A stretch of 64,000 nt of DNA from Hirschia sp964352025. GTDB lineage: Bacteria > Pseudomonadota > Alphaproteobacteria > Caulobacterales > Hyphomonadaceae. The stretch lies in NCBI GenBank assembly GCA_964352025.1, contig CAYGPZ010000006.1, forward strand, positions 1 to 64,000, read 5' to 3'. The position numbers were made by a program, and so were the translations under genes. Positions 34,472-44,345 of this stretch are shown one piece after another. Every line of letters begins with the position of its first letter. The first letter of the stretch is position 1. The notes below the pieces were generated by a model, which searched no databases, had not been told where the DNA came from, and saw nothing but the letters and a program-made list of their open reading frames with translations.

Positions 34472-35781
34472 TGCTGCTCGATAAAGATCGCATTTTTACT
34501 AATCTATACGGTCATCATGACTGGTCGCTTGAGGCAGCCAAGAAACGTGGTGCATGGAATTCGACTAAAGAATTGATGCAATTCGGTCCTGAGTGGATTT
34601 GTGATCAGGTTAAAGACTCAGGTCTGCGTGGGCGTGGTGGAGCTGGTTTCCCTACAGGTCTAAAGTGGACTTTTATGCCTAAAGAAGTGAAGGATCGCCC
34701 TCACTATCTTGTTGTAAATGCAGATGAATCTGAGCCTGGGACATGTAAAGACCGTGACATCATGCGTCACGACCCACATCTTCTTATTGAAGGTTGTTTG
34801 ATAGCATCATACGCCATGCGTGCTCACGAATGTTATATTTACCTTCGTGGGGAATATATTTTCGAACGCGAACGTCTTCAGCAAGCCATCAATGAAGCCT
34901 ATGAAGCTGGATTGATTGGTAAAAACGCAAGTGGTTCTGGCTGGGATTTTGATGTTTATGTTCATCACGGTGCTGGTGCTTACATCTGTGGTGAAGAAAC
35001 TGCATTACTTGAAAGTCTTGAAGGGAAAAAAGGTCAGCCTCGTTTGAAGCCACCTTTCCCTGCGAATGCTGGTCTTTATGGTTGCCCGACAACAGTAAAC
35101 AATGTCGAGTCCATCGCTGTAGCCCCCACAATTCTTCGTCGTGGAGCGGGGTGGTTCAAGAAATTTGGACGTGACAACAATGCTGGAACAAAAGTGTTTG
35201 CCATTTCTGGGCACGTAAACCGTCCATGTAATGTCGAAGAAGAAATGTCTATTCCTTTGAAAACACTACTAGAAACACACTGTGGTGGTGTTCGTGGTGG
35301 TTGGGAAAACCTGAAAGCGGTCATCCCAGGTGGATCTTCAGTGCCGATGATCCCTAAAGATATTTGTGATGACGTGCTGATGGATTTTGATGCACTAAGA
35401 GAAGTGCAATCAGGTCTTGGTACAGCTGCTGTTATTGTTATGGACCAATCCACTGACGTCGTGCGTGCAATCGCTCGTCTAGCGTATTTCTACAAACACG
35501 AAAGTTGTGGGCAGTGTACACCTTGTCGTGAAGGTACAGGCTGGATGTGGCGCGTTCTTACCCGCATGGTGAAGGGTGAAGCTGAAGCATCAGAGATCGA
35601 TATGCTTCTTGATGTTTCGTACCAGATTGAAGGTCACACAATCTGTGCTCTTGGTGATGCGGCTGCATGGCCGGTCCAAGGGCTAATTCGTCATTTCCGT
35701 TCTGAAATTGAAGAACGTATCACTAGTTATCGCATTGGTCGTCCGCATGTGCCGGGCGCAAATGTAACGGCAGCGGAGTAG
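34471..35781 (+). CDS. nuoF: NADH-quinone oxidoreductase subunit F
   Basis: The 436-residue flavoprotein binds NADH, FMN and cluster N3. GLRGRGGAGFPTGLKW (NADH/FMN), the GAGAYICGEETALLESLEG segment (seen as GAYICGEETALLESLEG) and the [4Fe-4S] motif ESCGQCTPCREGTGW are present. Length is standard. It starts on the stop of the small membrane gene. Confidence 0.98.
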   Translation: MLLDKDRIFTNLYGHHDWSLEAAKKRGAWNSTKELMQFGPEWICDQVKDSGLRGRGGAGFPTGLKWTFMPKEVKDRPHYLVVNADESEPGTCKDRDIMRHDPHLLIEGCLIASYAMRAHECYIYLRGEYIFERERLQQAINEAYEAGLIGKNASGSGWDFDVYVHHGAGAYICGEETALLESLEGKKGQPRLKPPFPANAGLYGCPTTVNNVESIAVAPTILRRGAGWFKKFGRDNNAGTKVFAISGHVNRPCNVEEEMSIPLKTLLETHCGGVRGGWENLKAVIPGGSSVPMIPKDICDDVLMDFDALREVQSGLGTAAVIVMDQSTDVVRAIARLAYFYKHESCGQCTPCREGTGWMWRVLTRMVKGEAEASEIDMLLDVSYQIEGHTICALGDAAAWPVQGLIRHFRSEIEERITSYRIGRPHVPGANVTAAE

Positions 35782-35786
35782 TTTGA

Positions 35787-37916
35787 ATGTCTGATACTGC
35801 TAAGGTTGTTGTCGACGGCGTAGAAGTCGAAGTTCCTCGCAATTATTCACTCCTACAGGCGTGTGAAGAAGCTGGTGCCGAAATTCCACGTTTTTGTTAT
35901 CATGAGCGTTTGTCTATCGCCGGTAACTGTCGCATGTGTCTTGTCGATTGGGTAGGCGCGCCCAAGCCAATCGCTTCCTGTGCGCAGGCTGTTGGCGATA
36001 TGCGTCCTGACCGTGACGGTTCACCTCCAAAGATTTCAACCAAATCCGAGCGCGCAATTAAAGCTCGCAACGGTGTGATGGAATTCTTGCTGATCAATCA
36101 CCCACTTGATTGTCCGATTTGTGACCAAGGTGGTGAGTGTGATTTGCAAGACCAAGCGATGGGTTTTGGACGCGCAGCTAGCCGTTATAAAGAGCCAAAG
36201 CGCGCTGTAGACGACAAACAAATGGGTCCACTAGTCAACACGGTCATGACCCGTTGTATCCAGTGTACACGTTGTGTCAGATTTGCAGCGGAAGTTGCTG
36301 GTGTTGAAGAAATTGGTCTCATTAGCCGTGGTGAAGACGCTCAAATCACAACATATCTTGAAGCTTCTCTTGAATCAGAACTTTCAGGTAATGTGATTGA
36401 CTTGTGTCCTGTTGGGGCTTTGACATCCAAGCCATACGCTTTCAATGCGCGTCCTTGGGAATTGCGCAAAACCGAGAGCATTGATGTGATGGACGCAATG
36501 GGTGCTGCTATCCGTGTTGATGCTCGTGGTTCAGCTGTTTTGCGTGTCATGCCGCGTATCAACGAAGAAATTAACGAAGAGTGGATTTCAGACAAAACGC
36601 GTTTTGCTATTGATGGGCTTGGCCGTCAGCGTTTGGATAAACCTTATATTCGTAAAGATGGAAAGCTTACACCTGCATCTTGGGATGAAGCTTTAGACCT
36701 AGTTGCTCAGCGCCTTAAAGGTGATGCATCAAAGATCGCAGCAATTGCCGGCGACCTTGCGTGTGTTGAAGGCATGAAGGCTAGTTTAGACATGCTTCGT
36801 GCTTTAGGCGTCCAGTCTACAGATTGTCGTCAGGATGGAGCTCAGCTCGCTCTAGATGCTGAGGGCAACAAGCTACCTAGAGAAAGCTATCTCTTCAATT
36901 CGTCCATTATGGGAATTGATGATGCAGATGCAGTGCTGATAATCGGGTCGAACCCACGTAAAGAAGCTTCAGTTCTAAATGCTCGTATCCGCAAAAACTG
37001 GCTTCACCGCGATATGCCTGTCGCTCTGATCGGTGAAAAAGTCGATCTAAGCTATGAATACACCCACCTTGGTGCTGGATCAGATACTCTTATGGGTATC
37101 AAGCCGGGCACAGGCGTTTTTGAAGCACTAAAAGACGCGCGTCGTCCAATGATCATTCTTGGGCAAAGTGCTCTAACACGCGAAGATGGTGCCTCTATAT
37201 TGGCCGCTGCTTCACAATTAGCCGCTGATGTTGGATGTTTCACAGCCAAAACAGATACTGATGACGCTTGGAACGGCTTTAACGTTCTCCACAGTGCGGC
37301 AGCTCGGGTAGGTGGTCTTGATGTTGGTTTCCTACCTGGTGAGGGCGGAAAAGATGTCTCAGCAATAGTTGATGGTGCGCAGGACGGAGAGATTGAAACA
37401 ATTATCTCCTTGGGTGCTGACGAAATAGTTGGTGATGCCTTTGGAAAAGCGTTTGTCGTATATGTTGGAACGCATGGAGATGAGGGTGCTCACCGTGCTG
37501 ATGTCATTCTTCCTTCTGCTGCATATACAGAAAAATCTGCAACTTATGTGAACACTGAGGGCCGCGTTCAACGAACTTCACGTGCCACGGGCCTTAAAGG
37601 TGAAGCTCGTGAGGACTGGTCTATATTCAGAGCTCTATCAGCTAAATTAGGTCAGCCACTTCCTTACGATAGTCTAGATGCATTAAGAGCAAAATTGGTA
37701 GAGGACAATTCTGTTTTTGCTGGATTGGATTATGCGCCTCTTCCAAACGCTGAAAGTGTAGCACCTCCATACGGAAAAGTTGGAAGTATTGCAAATGCAC
37801 CATTTGGCGAGTCCATTGGCGCGTTTCACTTAACTAACCCGATTGCACGTGCTTCCAAAACAATGGCGGAATGTGCCGAACTTGCTGCGCAAAAAGTCGC
37901 CGCGGCTGCAGAATAG
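35787..37916 (+). CDS. nuoG: NADH-quinone oxidoreductase subunit G
   Basis: The 709-residue subunit carries several iron–sulfur clusters. Early motifs include an N-terminal [2Fe-2S] region (CYHERLSIAGNCRMC), CPICDQGGECDLQD and CIQCTRCVRF. A molybdopterin-oxidoreductase-like domain without cofactor follows. The C-terminal part has NTEGRVQRT and a late Ala-rich end. It belongs to the shorter alphaproteobacterial/mitochondrial-like form. The end is followed closely by nuoH. Confidence 0.97.
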   Translation: MSDTAKVVVDGVEVEVPRNYSLLQACEEAGAEIPRFCYHERLSIAGNCRMCLVDWVGAPKPIASCAQAVGDMRPDRDGSPPKISTKSERAIKARNGVMEFLLINHPLDCPICDQGGECDLQDQAMGFGRAASRYKEPKRAVDDKQMGPLVNTVMTRCIQCTRCVRFAAEVAGVEEIGLISRGEDAQITTYLEASLESELSGNVIDLCPVGALTSKPYAFNARPWELRKTESIDVMDAMGAAIRVDARGSAVLRVMPRINEEINEEWISDKTRFAIDGLGRQRLDKPYIRKDGKLTPASWDEALDLVAQRLKGDASKIAAIAGDLACVEGMKASLDMLRALGVQSTDCRQDGAQLALDAEGNKLPRESYLFNSSIMGIDDADAVLIIGSNPRKEASVLNARIRKNWLHRDMPVALIGEKVDLSYEYTHLGAGSDTLMGIKPGTGVFEALKDARRPMIILGQSALTREDGASILAAASQLAADVGCFTAKTDTDDAWNGFNVLHSAAARVGGLDVGFLPGEGGKDVSAIVDGAQDGEIETIISLGADEIVGDAFGKAFVVYVGTHGDEGAHRADVILPSAAYTEKSATYVNTEGRVQRTSRATGLKGEAREDWSIFRALSAKLGQPLPYDSLDALRAKLVEDNSVFAGLDYAPLPNAESVAPPYGKVGSIANAPFGESIGAFHLTNPIARASKTMAECAELAAQKVAAAAE

Positions 37917-37926
37917 GACAAAAGAT

Positions 37927-39006
37927 ATGGAACTCTTTCTGCAATGGACAAATAACAATCCTTGGCTAGCTGCCGCTTTGGCAGCAGCACAAGTATTGGC
38001 CTTTATGGTTGTCTTGCTTTTGGGCATAGCGCTTTTACTCTGGATGGACCGTAAAGTCCTTGCCGGATCAATGTTGCGTAAGGGGCCTAACGTTGTTGGG
38101 CCTTTTGGGTTGCTTCAGTCATTTGCTGATTTTGGGAAGTTTCTTCTTAAAGAGATTATTATCCCAGCAGGTGCGAACAAATCAGTATTTTTGCTTGCGC
38201 CAATAATTTCGACAGTCACTGCTTTACTAGGTTGGGCAGTAATTCCTGTCGCTCCAGGTTGGGTCACCTCAGATCTTAATGTCGGTATTTTGTATTTATT
38301 CGCAATGTCGTCATTGGGTGTTTACGGGATCATTATGGCGGGTTGGGCTTCTAACTCTAAATATCCATTCTTGGGTGGATTGAGATCTGCGGCGCAAATG
38401 GTGTCTTACGAGGTATCTATTGGCTTCATCTTGGTAACAGTATTGATGCTATCAGGTTCAATGAACTTGTCTGATATCGTTGCTTCTCAGTCAGGTGGTT
38501 TCTGGAATTGGAACGTATTAGGTGGTGGAAACATTATTCTCACGTTTGTGATGGTTCCAATGTTTATTATGTTCTTCATATCTGCATTGGCCGAAACCAA
38601 CCGTGCTCCTTTTGACCTTCCCGAAGCTGAATCAGAATTGGTCGCTGGATATCAAGTTGAATATTCATCGTCACCATTCTTGTTGATTTACCTCGCTGAG
38701 CAAGTTGCAATCGTACTGATGTGTGCGCTGATGGCTGTGTTGTTCTTCGGTGGCTGGCATCTGCCATTCTTCGCTTTGCCGGAGTCCATGCCTGGTTGGC
38801 TTTCTAGCGCGATATACTTCTTGGTGTTCTCAGCAAAAGTCGTCTTCTTCTTTTTTCTGTTTGCGATCGTTCGCGCAATTGTGCCGCGTTATCGTTATGA
38901 CCAGCTTATGCGCCTTGGATGGAAAATCTTCCTTCCAACCTCATTGGTCGCAGTCATCATCGTTTCTGCGTATGTCGTCTTCGTAAACAATGGCGCTGCG
39001 GCGTAG
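37927..39006 (+). CDS. nuoH: NADH-quinone oxidoreductase subunit H
   Basis: The 359-residue membrane subunit lies at the quinone entry. It contains MDRKVLAGSMLRKGPNVVGP (seen as RKVLAGSMLRKGPNVVGP), ALAETNRAPFDLPEAESELV (as ETNRAPFDLPEAESELVAGY) and about eight transmembrane segments. ATG 37927 is the start; upstream in-frame codons lie in nuoG and do not resemble the family. Confidence 0.97.
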   Translation: MELFLQWTNNNPWLAAALAAAQVLAFMVVLLLGIALLLWMDRKVLAGSMLRKGPNVVGPFGLLQSFADFGKFLLKEIIIPAGANKSVFLLAPIISTVTALLGWAVIPVAPGWVTSDLNVGILYLFAMSSLGVYGIIMAGWASNSKYPFLGGLRSAAQMVSYEVSIGFILVTVLMLSGSMNLSDIVASQSGGFWNWNVLGGGNIILTFVMVPMFIMFFISALAETNRAPFDLPEAESELVAGYQVEYSSSPFLLIYLAEQVAIVLMCALMAVLFFGGWHLPFFALPESMPGWLSSAIYFLVFSAKVVFFFFLFAIVRAIVPRYRYDQLMRLGWKIFLPTSLVAVIIVSAYVVFVNNGAAA

Positions 39007-39024
39007 GTTGGAAAGGATTTAAAA

Positions 39025-39513
39025 ATGTCTAGAATTGCTCAAGCCGTTAAAGGCGCAATGCTTTCCGATATATTCTCGGCTTTGGGGTTGGCGATGCGTT
39101 ATATGTTTACGCGTAAGGCAACCGTGAACTACCCTTTTGAAAAAGGTCCATTGAGCCCACGTTTCCGTGGTGAGCATGCTTTGCGCCGTTACGCCAATGG
39201 TGAAGAACGCTGTATCGCTTGTAAGCTTTGTGAAGCTGTTTGTCCTGCACAGGCCATTACCATCGAAGCTGAACCACGTGAAGATGGCTCTCGCCGCACA
39301 ACTCGCTACGACATCGATATGACAAAGTGCATTTATTGCGGTTTTTGTCAGGAAGCATGTCCGGTAGACGCGATTGTCGAGGGACCTAATTTTGAGTTTT
39401 CCACAGAAACTCGGGAAGAACTGTTTTACGACAAGGATCGTTTGCTTTCTAACGGTGATCGTTGGGAAAGACAGATTGCCAAGAATTTGGAATTAGACGC
39501 TCGTTACCGCTAG
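39025..39513 (+). CDS. nuoI: NADH-quinone oxidoreductase subunit I
   Basis: The 162-residue ferredoxin-like subunit binds clusters N6a and N6b through CIACKLCEAVCPAQAI and CIYCGFCQEACPVDAI. The N-terminal amphipathic part and the RFRGEHALRRY segment are conserved. It links NuoG to NuoB in electron flow. Confidence 0.98.
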   Translation: MSRIAQAVKGAMLSDIFSALGLAMRYMFTRKATVNYPFEKGPLSPRFRGEHALRRYANGEERCIACKLCEAVCPAQAITIEAEPREDGSRRTTRYDIDMTKCIYCGFCQEACPVDAIVEGPNFEFSTETREELFYDKDRLLSNGDRWERQIAKNLELDARYR

Positions 39514-39602
39514 GTCGGGTTAAATTATCAACCGTGTCAGGAAACTGGCAATTATAGCGACCCTTGGGGTCGTTTAAACAAGAAGAAAGACGAGGCGCGC
39601 GC

Positions 39603-40217
39603 GTGCAGCTGATCGCTTTTTATATACTCTCAACGGTCGTCGTTTTATCGGCCATATCCGTGATTGCATCACGCAACCCCGTTCATTCAGTGTTGTGGTT
39701 GATTTTGTCATTCTTCACCGCAGCAGGACTACTCGTTTTGATCGGTGCTGAATTCCTCGCAATGCTTCTAATCGTCGTCTACGTCGGGGCGGTTGCGGTT
39801 CTTTTCTTGTTTGTTGTCATGATGCTCGACGTTGATTTCAATGAGATGAGAAAAGGATTTGCCGACTATTTCGTTGTCGGTGGCCTAGTTGCCTTAGCTC
39901 TGCTTGGAGAAATTGGTGTAGTCGCGGTATCATCAATGTCAAAATCGACACAATCCTTTGATCCATCTCCCGGTGCAGATACAAATGCTGAAGCATTATC
40001 GAACGTGCTTTACACAGATTACCTTCTTCTTTTCCAAATGGCAGGAATCGTACTTTTGGTTGCGATGGTTGGGGCGATAGTCCTGACACTACGTCACAGA
40101 CCAGATGTTAAACGTCAGAAGGTAGAAGAGCAAACAGCGCGCAACCGCGCGGATGCTGTTGAAATATTAAATGTCAATCCAGGTCAGGGTATCAATGTTC
40201 ACCCTGAGCAGGACTAA
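39603..40217 (+). CDS. nuoJ: NADH-quinone oxidoreductase subunit J
   Basis: The 204-residue membrane subunit has five hydrophobic segments, including VYVGAVAVLFLFVVMMLDVD. The GTG at 39603 with GAGG 7 bases upstream is chosen over the in-frame ATG at 39564, which would add 13 polar residues. The C-terminal tail is long and polar. Confidence 0.95.
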   Translation: MQLIAFYILSTVVVLSAISVIASRNPVHSVLWLILSFFTAAGLLVLIGAEFLAMLLIVVYVGAVAVLFLFVVMMLDVDFNEMRKGFADYFVVGGLVALALLGEIGVVAVSSMSKSTQSFDPSPGADTNAEALSNVLYTDYLLLFQMAGIVLLVAMVGAIVLTLRHRPDVKRQKVEEQTARNRADAVEILNVNPGQGINVHPEQD

Positions 40218-40229
40218 GAGGAGGCGCAA

Positions 40230-40538
40230 ATGGACCTAACATTAGGACACTATCTCGCCTTATCGGCGTCTCTATTCACCATTGGGGTGTTTGGAATTTT
40301 CGTAAACCGGAAGAATATCATTGTCATCTTGATGGCAATCGAACTCATCCTGTTGTCTGTTAACATCAACCTGGCGGCGTTTTCCGTCTTTAACGGTTCC
40401 ATCGCCGGTCAGGTTTTCGCCATGCTCGTCTTGACGGTAGCGGCAGCGGAGGCAGCTGTAGGGCTTGCCATTCTCGTTGTTTACTTCCGTAACCGCGGCC
40501 AAATTGCCGTGGATGACGTGAACATGATGCGCGGTTGA
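40230..40538 (+). CDS. nuoK: NADH-quinone oxidoreductase subunit K
   Basis: A 102-residue three-helix subunit with the conserved IEL segment (LMAIELILLSVNINL) and the AAEAAVGLAILV helix with its Glu. These residues form part of the proton channel. AGGAGG precedes the ATG. Confidence 0.98.
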   Translation: MDLTLGHYLALSASLFTIGVFGIFVNRKNIIVILMAIELILLSVNINLAAFSVFNGSIAGQVFAMLVLTVAAAEAAVGLAILVVYFRNRGQIAVDDVNMMRG

Positions 40539-40558
40539 TCGGGTAAGGAGACCGGGGC

Positions 40559-42859
40559 ATGGCCTGGCAAACATTTGCTGCAATAGTTGTTGTATTTGCA
40601 CCTCTAATCGGAGCGATTATTGGTGGTGTCGTAAATATGTTTACGCCACACAACGATGAATTCACCTCTATCGCGAAAGCGGAAGATACTGATCACGCGC
40701 ATGATGACCATCATGGTCACGCGCACATTCCTGCGGGTCGCGCACGCTTAGATAAGCTTGCGATGGCCGCAACAACCTTTCTCGTTGTTTCAGCAGCCGT
40801 TTGTGCTGGATTTTTGTTCTTTGGACAATTTTTCGCATCAGCAAATGGTGTCGCTGACACATACACGATCAAACTAGCACGCTGGATTGATGTGGGTGCA
40901 ATGAAGGCCGATTGGGCCATTCGTATGGATACATTGTCTATCGTCATGATGTTTGTCGTAACGAGTGTGTCTTCACTTGTTCACATATACTCTTGGGGAT
41001 ACATGTCGCACGATATGGGAAGAGCACGTTTCTTCTCGTATTTGTCTCTCTTTACTTTCATGATGTTGATGTTGGTAACAGCTGACAACTTCCTACAACT
41101 ATTCTTTGGTTGGGAAGGCGTTGGTCTAGCATCATACCTTTTGATTGGGTTTTGGTATCACAAGCCTTCAGCAAATGCCGCTTCGATCAAGGCTTTTGTA
41201 ACGAACCGTGTTGGTGATGTTGGCTTCGCACTTGGAATTATGGCTGTCTTCCTTGTTTTCGGTACAGTTGAATTTGCACCCGTCTTTGAGGCTATTAAGT
41301 CAAACGCTACGGTTACACCGTTTGCATTTGCTGACGCTGGACACGCGCAAGATGTTGTTCTTTCTATATTGGGTGTTACAGCACCTGCATTGGAAACAAT
41401 TGGTGTTCTTCTCTTTATCGGGGCGATGGGTAAATCAGCGCAGCTATTGCTGCATGTTTGGTTGCCGGACGCGATGGAAGGTCCAACGCCGGTTTCAGCA
41501 CTGATCCACGCGGCCACAATGGTGACTGCTGGTGTCGTACTTGTTGTGCTATGTTCTCCTATTTACCAGCACACAACATATGCAGCTGCGATTATCACTT
41601 TTGTCGGAGCAGCAACTGCAATTTTCGCAGCGACTGTAGCTCTTACGCAAAACGACATTAAGCGAGTTATTGCGTATTCAACTTGTTCTCAGCTTGGATA
41701 CATGTTCTTCGCAGCAGGGGTAGGTGCGTACGATGCGGCCATGTTCCACCTGTTTACGCACGCTTTCTTTAAAGCAATGTTGTTCTTAACGGCTGGTGCG
41801 GTGATTCACGGCCTCGGTGATGAGCAAGATATGCGGAAAATGGGTGGATTGCGCTCAAAGATGCCAATTGCTTACGCAATGATGTTATTGGGAACATTGG
41901 CTATCACTGGAGTCGGTATACCGGGAACACACATCGGGTTTGCAGGGTTCTTCTCTAAAGATGCAATTCTTGAAGAAGCATTCCTATCTGGTGGCTTGTT
42001 TGCACAGTTTGCCTTCTGGGCAGGTATTGTTGCAGCACTTCTGACAAGCTTCTACTCTTGGCGTCTGATGATTATGACTTTCCACGGTAAAACTCGTGCG
42101 AATAAACATGATTATGATCACGCTCATGATGCACCATTAGTAATGGGAATGCCGTTATATCTTCTAGCGACAGGTGCTGTTCTTGCAGGTGTTGTTTTCT
42201 ACGGTGCCTTCATCGGAAAACTTGGCGAAGTGAATACTAAATTCTGGGGTAACTCCATATACCACGCTGAAGTTGTTCACGACGAACATTATGAAGCTGT
42301 TGATGATCACGCTCCTGTAAAAGAGCACGTCGTGTCAGCAGATCCACATGGTGATGCTCACGATACACATCACGGTGCTGAAGAGAACCACGGTGTAAAA
42401 GATGATGCTCATGGCGATGGTCATGGAGGTGGGCATGATGATGGTCATCACGGTCATCACCCGCCAACGTGGGTTTTATGGGCACCATTTGCGTCTTGGA
42501 TGACTGGGTTAGTACTTGCGATCATATTCTATGGAATGCTTCCACATATTCCACGATCGATGGGTGAGCGCTCTGGTCCGATGCACGGCTTTTTGTCTAA
42601 CAAATGGTTCTTCGATGAAATATACGATTTTGTTTTCGTAAAAGGATCAAAATTGCTCGGAGACGTGTTCTGGAAAATCGGTGATCAAAAAATTATCGAT
42701 GGACTAGGTCCAAACGGAATCTCAAACTTAACGAAAGCTGGTGCAGGCGGTCTATCTCGTCTCCACACCGGTTACCTATTTCACTACGCATTCATCATTC
42801 TAATCGCAGCAGTGGTGTTTGGTGCAGTGGCCTTATTGGGCCAATCAGGAGCTAACTGA
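40559..42859 (+). CDS. nuoL: NADH-quinone oxidoreductase subunit L, His-rich
   Basis: The 766-residue antiporter-like subunit is longer than the usual 610–650. It has the proton-channel motif GWEGVGLASYLLIGFWY, MEGPTPVSALIHAATMV and the C-terminal lateral helix. Two His/Asp-rich insertions explain the extra length: about residues 43–60 (HAHDDHHGHAH) and about 574–635, with many HD/HG repeats. Similar His-rich loops occur in other alphaproteobacterial NuoL, but this one is unusually dense. It may bind metal or be a flexible loop. Confidence 0.97.
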   Translation: MAWQTFAAIVVVFAPLIGAIIGGVVNMFTPHNDEFTSIAKAEDTDHAHDDHHGHAHIPAGRARLDKLAMAATTFLVVSAAVCAGFLFFGQFFASANGVADTYTIKLARWIDVGAMKADWAIRMDTLSIVMMFVVTSVSSLVHIYSWGYMSHDMGRARFFSYLSLFTFMMLMLVTADNFLQLFFGWEGVGLASYLLIGFWYHKPSANAASIKAFVTNRVGDVGFALGIMAVFLVFGTVEFAPVFEAIKSNATVTPFAFADAGHAQDVVLSILGVTAPALETIGVLLFIGAMGKSAQLLLHVWLPDAMEGPTPVSALIHAATMVTAGVVLVVLCSPIYQHTTYAAAIITFVGAATAIFAATVALTQNDIKRVIAYSTCSQLGYMFFAAGVGAYDAAMFHLFTHAFFKAMLFLTAGAVIHGLGDEQDMRKMGGLRSKMPIAYAMMLLGTLAITGVGIPGTHIGFAGFFSKDAILEEAFLSGGLFAQFAFWAGIVAALLTSFYSWRLMIMTFHGKTRANKHDYDHAHDAPLVMGMPLYLLATGAVLAGVVFYGAFIGKLGEVNTKFWGNSIYHAEVVHDEHYEAVDDHAPVKEHVVSADPHGDAHDTHHGAEENHGVKDDAHGDGHGGGHDDGHHGHHPPTWVLWAPFASWMTGLVLAIIFYGMLPHIPRSMGERSGPMHGFLSNKWFFDEIYDFVFVKGSKLLGDVFWKIGDQKIIDGLGPNGISNLTKAGAGGLSRLHTGYLFHYAFIILIAAVVFGAVALLGQSGAN

Positions 42860-44331
42860 TGGCAGCGTTTCCCATCCTTTCTATGATCACTTTCCTCCCG
42901 TTTGTTGGAGCGTTAATAATATTATTGACGCGTGCTGCAGTAGGGGAACAGTCTAAGGAAACAGTAAGACTAGCGGCTTTAGTCGTTACGCTTGCTACGT
43001 TCGTATTGTCGCTTTGGGCGATGTCTGAATTTGATGCATCGGTTCCGGGTTATCAGTTGATAGAAGACTATGCGTGGTTTGGACAAATCTCGTACAAATT
43101 GGGTGTGGATGGTTTGTCCATGCTTCTAATATTGCTGACGACTTTCTTGATGCCGTTGTGTGTCTTGGCTAGCTGGAACAATATTAAAGAACGTTTTGCA
43201 GAATACATGATAGCTTTTCTAGTTCTAGAAACTCTAATGCTTGGTGTTTTCTGTTCATTAGACCTCGTATTATTTTACATCTTCTTTGAAGGTGGCCTCA
43301 TTCCGATGTTTATCATTATCGGTATTTGGGGTGGTGCTAACAGGCTCTATGCTGCGTTCAAATTCTTTCTCTATACATTGCTAGGCTCGTTGGCTCTGCT
43401 TGCTGCATTGATCTATATCTATGTAACTGTCGGCACGAGTGATATTCCAACGCTTCAACAACACGCATTTGGTGCTGAGGTGCAGACTTGGCTATGGCTA
43501 GCGTTCTTTGCATCGTTTGCTGTGAAATTGCCTATGTGGCCAGTTCACACATGGTTGCCTGATGCTCACGTTGAGGCGCCTACAGCGGGTTCTGTAATTC
43601 TGGCCGGTGTGCTCTTGAAGATGGGAGGATACGGTATGTTGCGTTTCTCACTCCCTATGTTCCCAGACGCATCAGTATTGTTCCAGCCACTTGTTTTTGC
43701 ATTATCGGTAATCGCAGTCGTTTATGCATCTCTCGTAGCATTCCGTCAGACAGATATGAAAAAGCTGATCGCTTATTCTTCTGTTGCTCACATGGGATTG
43801 GTTACCCTTGGTATATTCGCTCTCAATGAAGAGGGTATCCAAGGTGCTATTTTCCAGATGTTCTCACACGGTCTAATCTCCGGTGCGCTCTTCTTATGTG
43901 TAGGGGTTGTTTATGACCGCATGCACACGAGAGATATCGCTGCATATGGTGGGCTCGTGCATAGAATGCCTATTTATGCGGCCATCTTCATGTTCTTCAC
44001 GATGGCAAATGTAGGGCTGCCAGGAACCTCAGGATTTATCGGTGAGATTGTATCAATGGTTGGTGCATTCAAGGCGAGTCCGTGGGCTGCTGCTGGAGCG
44101 GCGTTGGGTATGATTTTATCTGCCGTTTACATGCTCACTTTATTCCGAGCGACTGTGTTTGGGGTCATTAAAAGTGAAAAAGTACAAGCAATGAAGGATG
44201 TGACATTCCTCGAAGGCTTTATTCTCTCAGTGCTAGCAATTGGTACGTTGCTTCTTGGGGTCTTCCCATCACTATTATTTGATATTTCACAGACTTCGGC
44301 TGTCGAAGTTCTAAGTCTAATGAGCAAATAG
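42859..44331 (+). CDS. nuoM: NADH-quinone oxidoreductase subunit M
   Basis: The 490-residue antiporter-like subunit has MLILLTTFLMPLCVLAS, ...FFEGGLIPMFIIIGIWGG, HTWLPDAHVEAPTAGSVILA and YSSVAHMGLVTLGIF. These carry the Glu and Lys residues used for proton movement. The ATG overlaps the nuoL stop. Confidence 0.98.
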   Translation: MAAFPILSMITFLPFVGALIILLTRAAVGEQSKETVRLAALVVTLATFVLSLWAMSEFDASVPGYQLIEDYAWFGQISYKLGVDGLSMLLILLTTFLMPLCVLASWNNIKERFAEYMIAFLVLETLMLGVFCSLDLVLFYIFFEGGLIPMFIIIGIWGGANRLYAAFKFFLYTLLGSLALLAALIYIYVTVGTSDIPTLQQHAFGAEVQTWLWLAFFASFAVKLPMWPVHTWLPDAHVEAPTAGSVILAGVLLKMGGYGMLRFSLPMFPDASVLFQPLVFALSVIAVVYASLVAFRQTDMKKLIAYSSVAHMGLVTLGIFALNEEGIQGAIFQMFSHGLISGALFLCVGVVYDRMHTRDIAAYGGLVHRMPIYAAIFMFFTMANVGLPGTSGFIGEIVSMVGAFKASPWAAAGAALGMILSAVYMLTLFRATVFGVIKSEKVQAMKDVTFLEGFILSVLAIGTLLLGVFPSLLFDISQTSAVEVLSLMSK

Positions 44332-44345
44332 GTAAAAGGTGTAAC

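Noticed and set aside
37843..37926. N-terminal extension of NuoH from ATG 37843
   Set aside because: It runs in another frame of nuoG and gives a basic, non-family leader; ATG 37927 starts the normal NuoH sequence.
42237..42488. His/Arg-rich minus-strand frame opposite nuoL
   Set aside because: It is the complement of the His-rich loop codons and has no start context; nuoL is certain on the plus strand.
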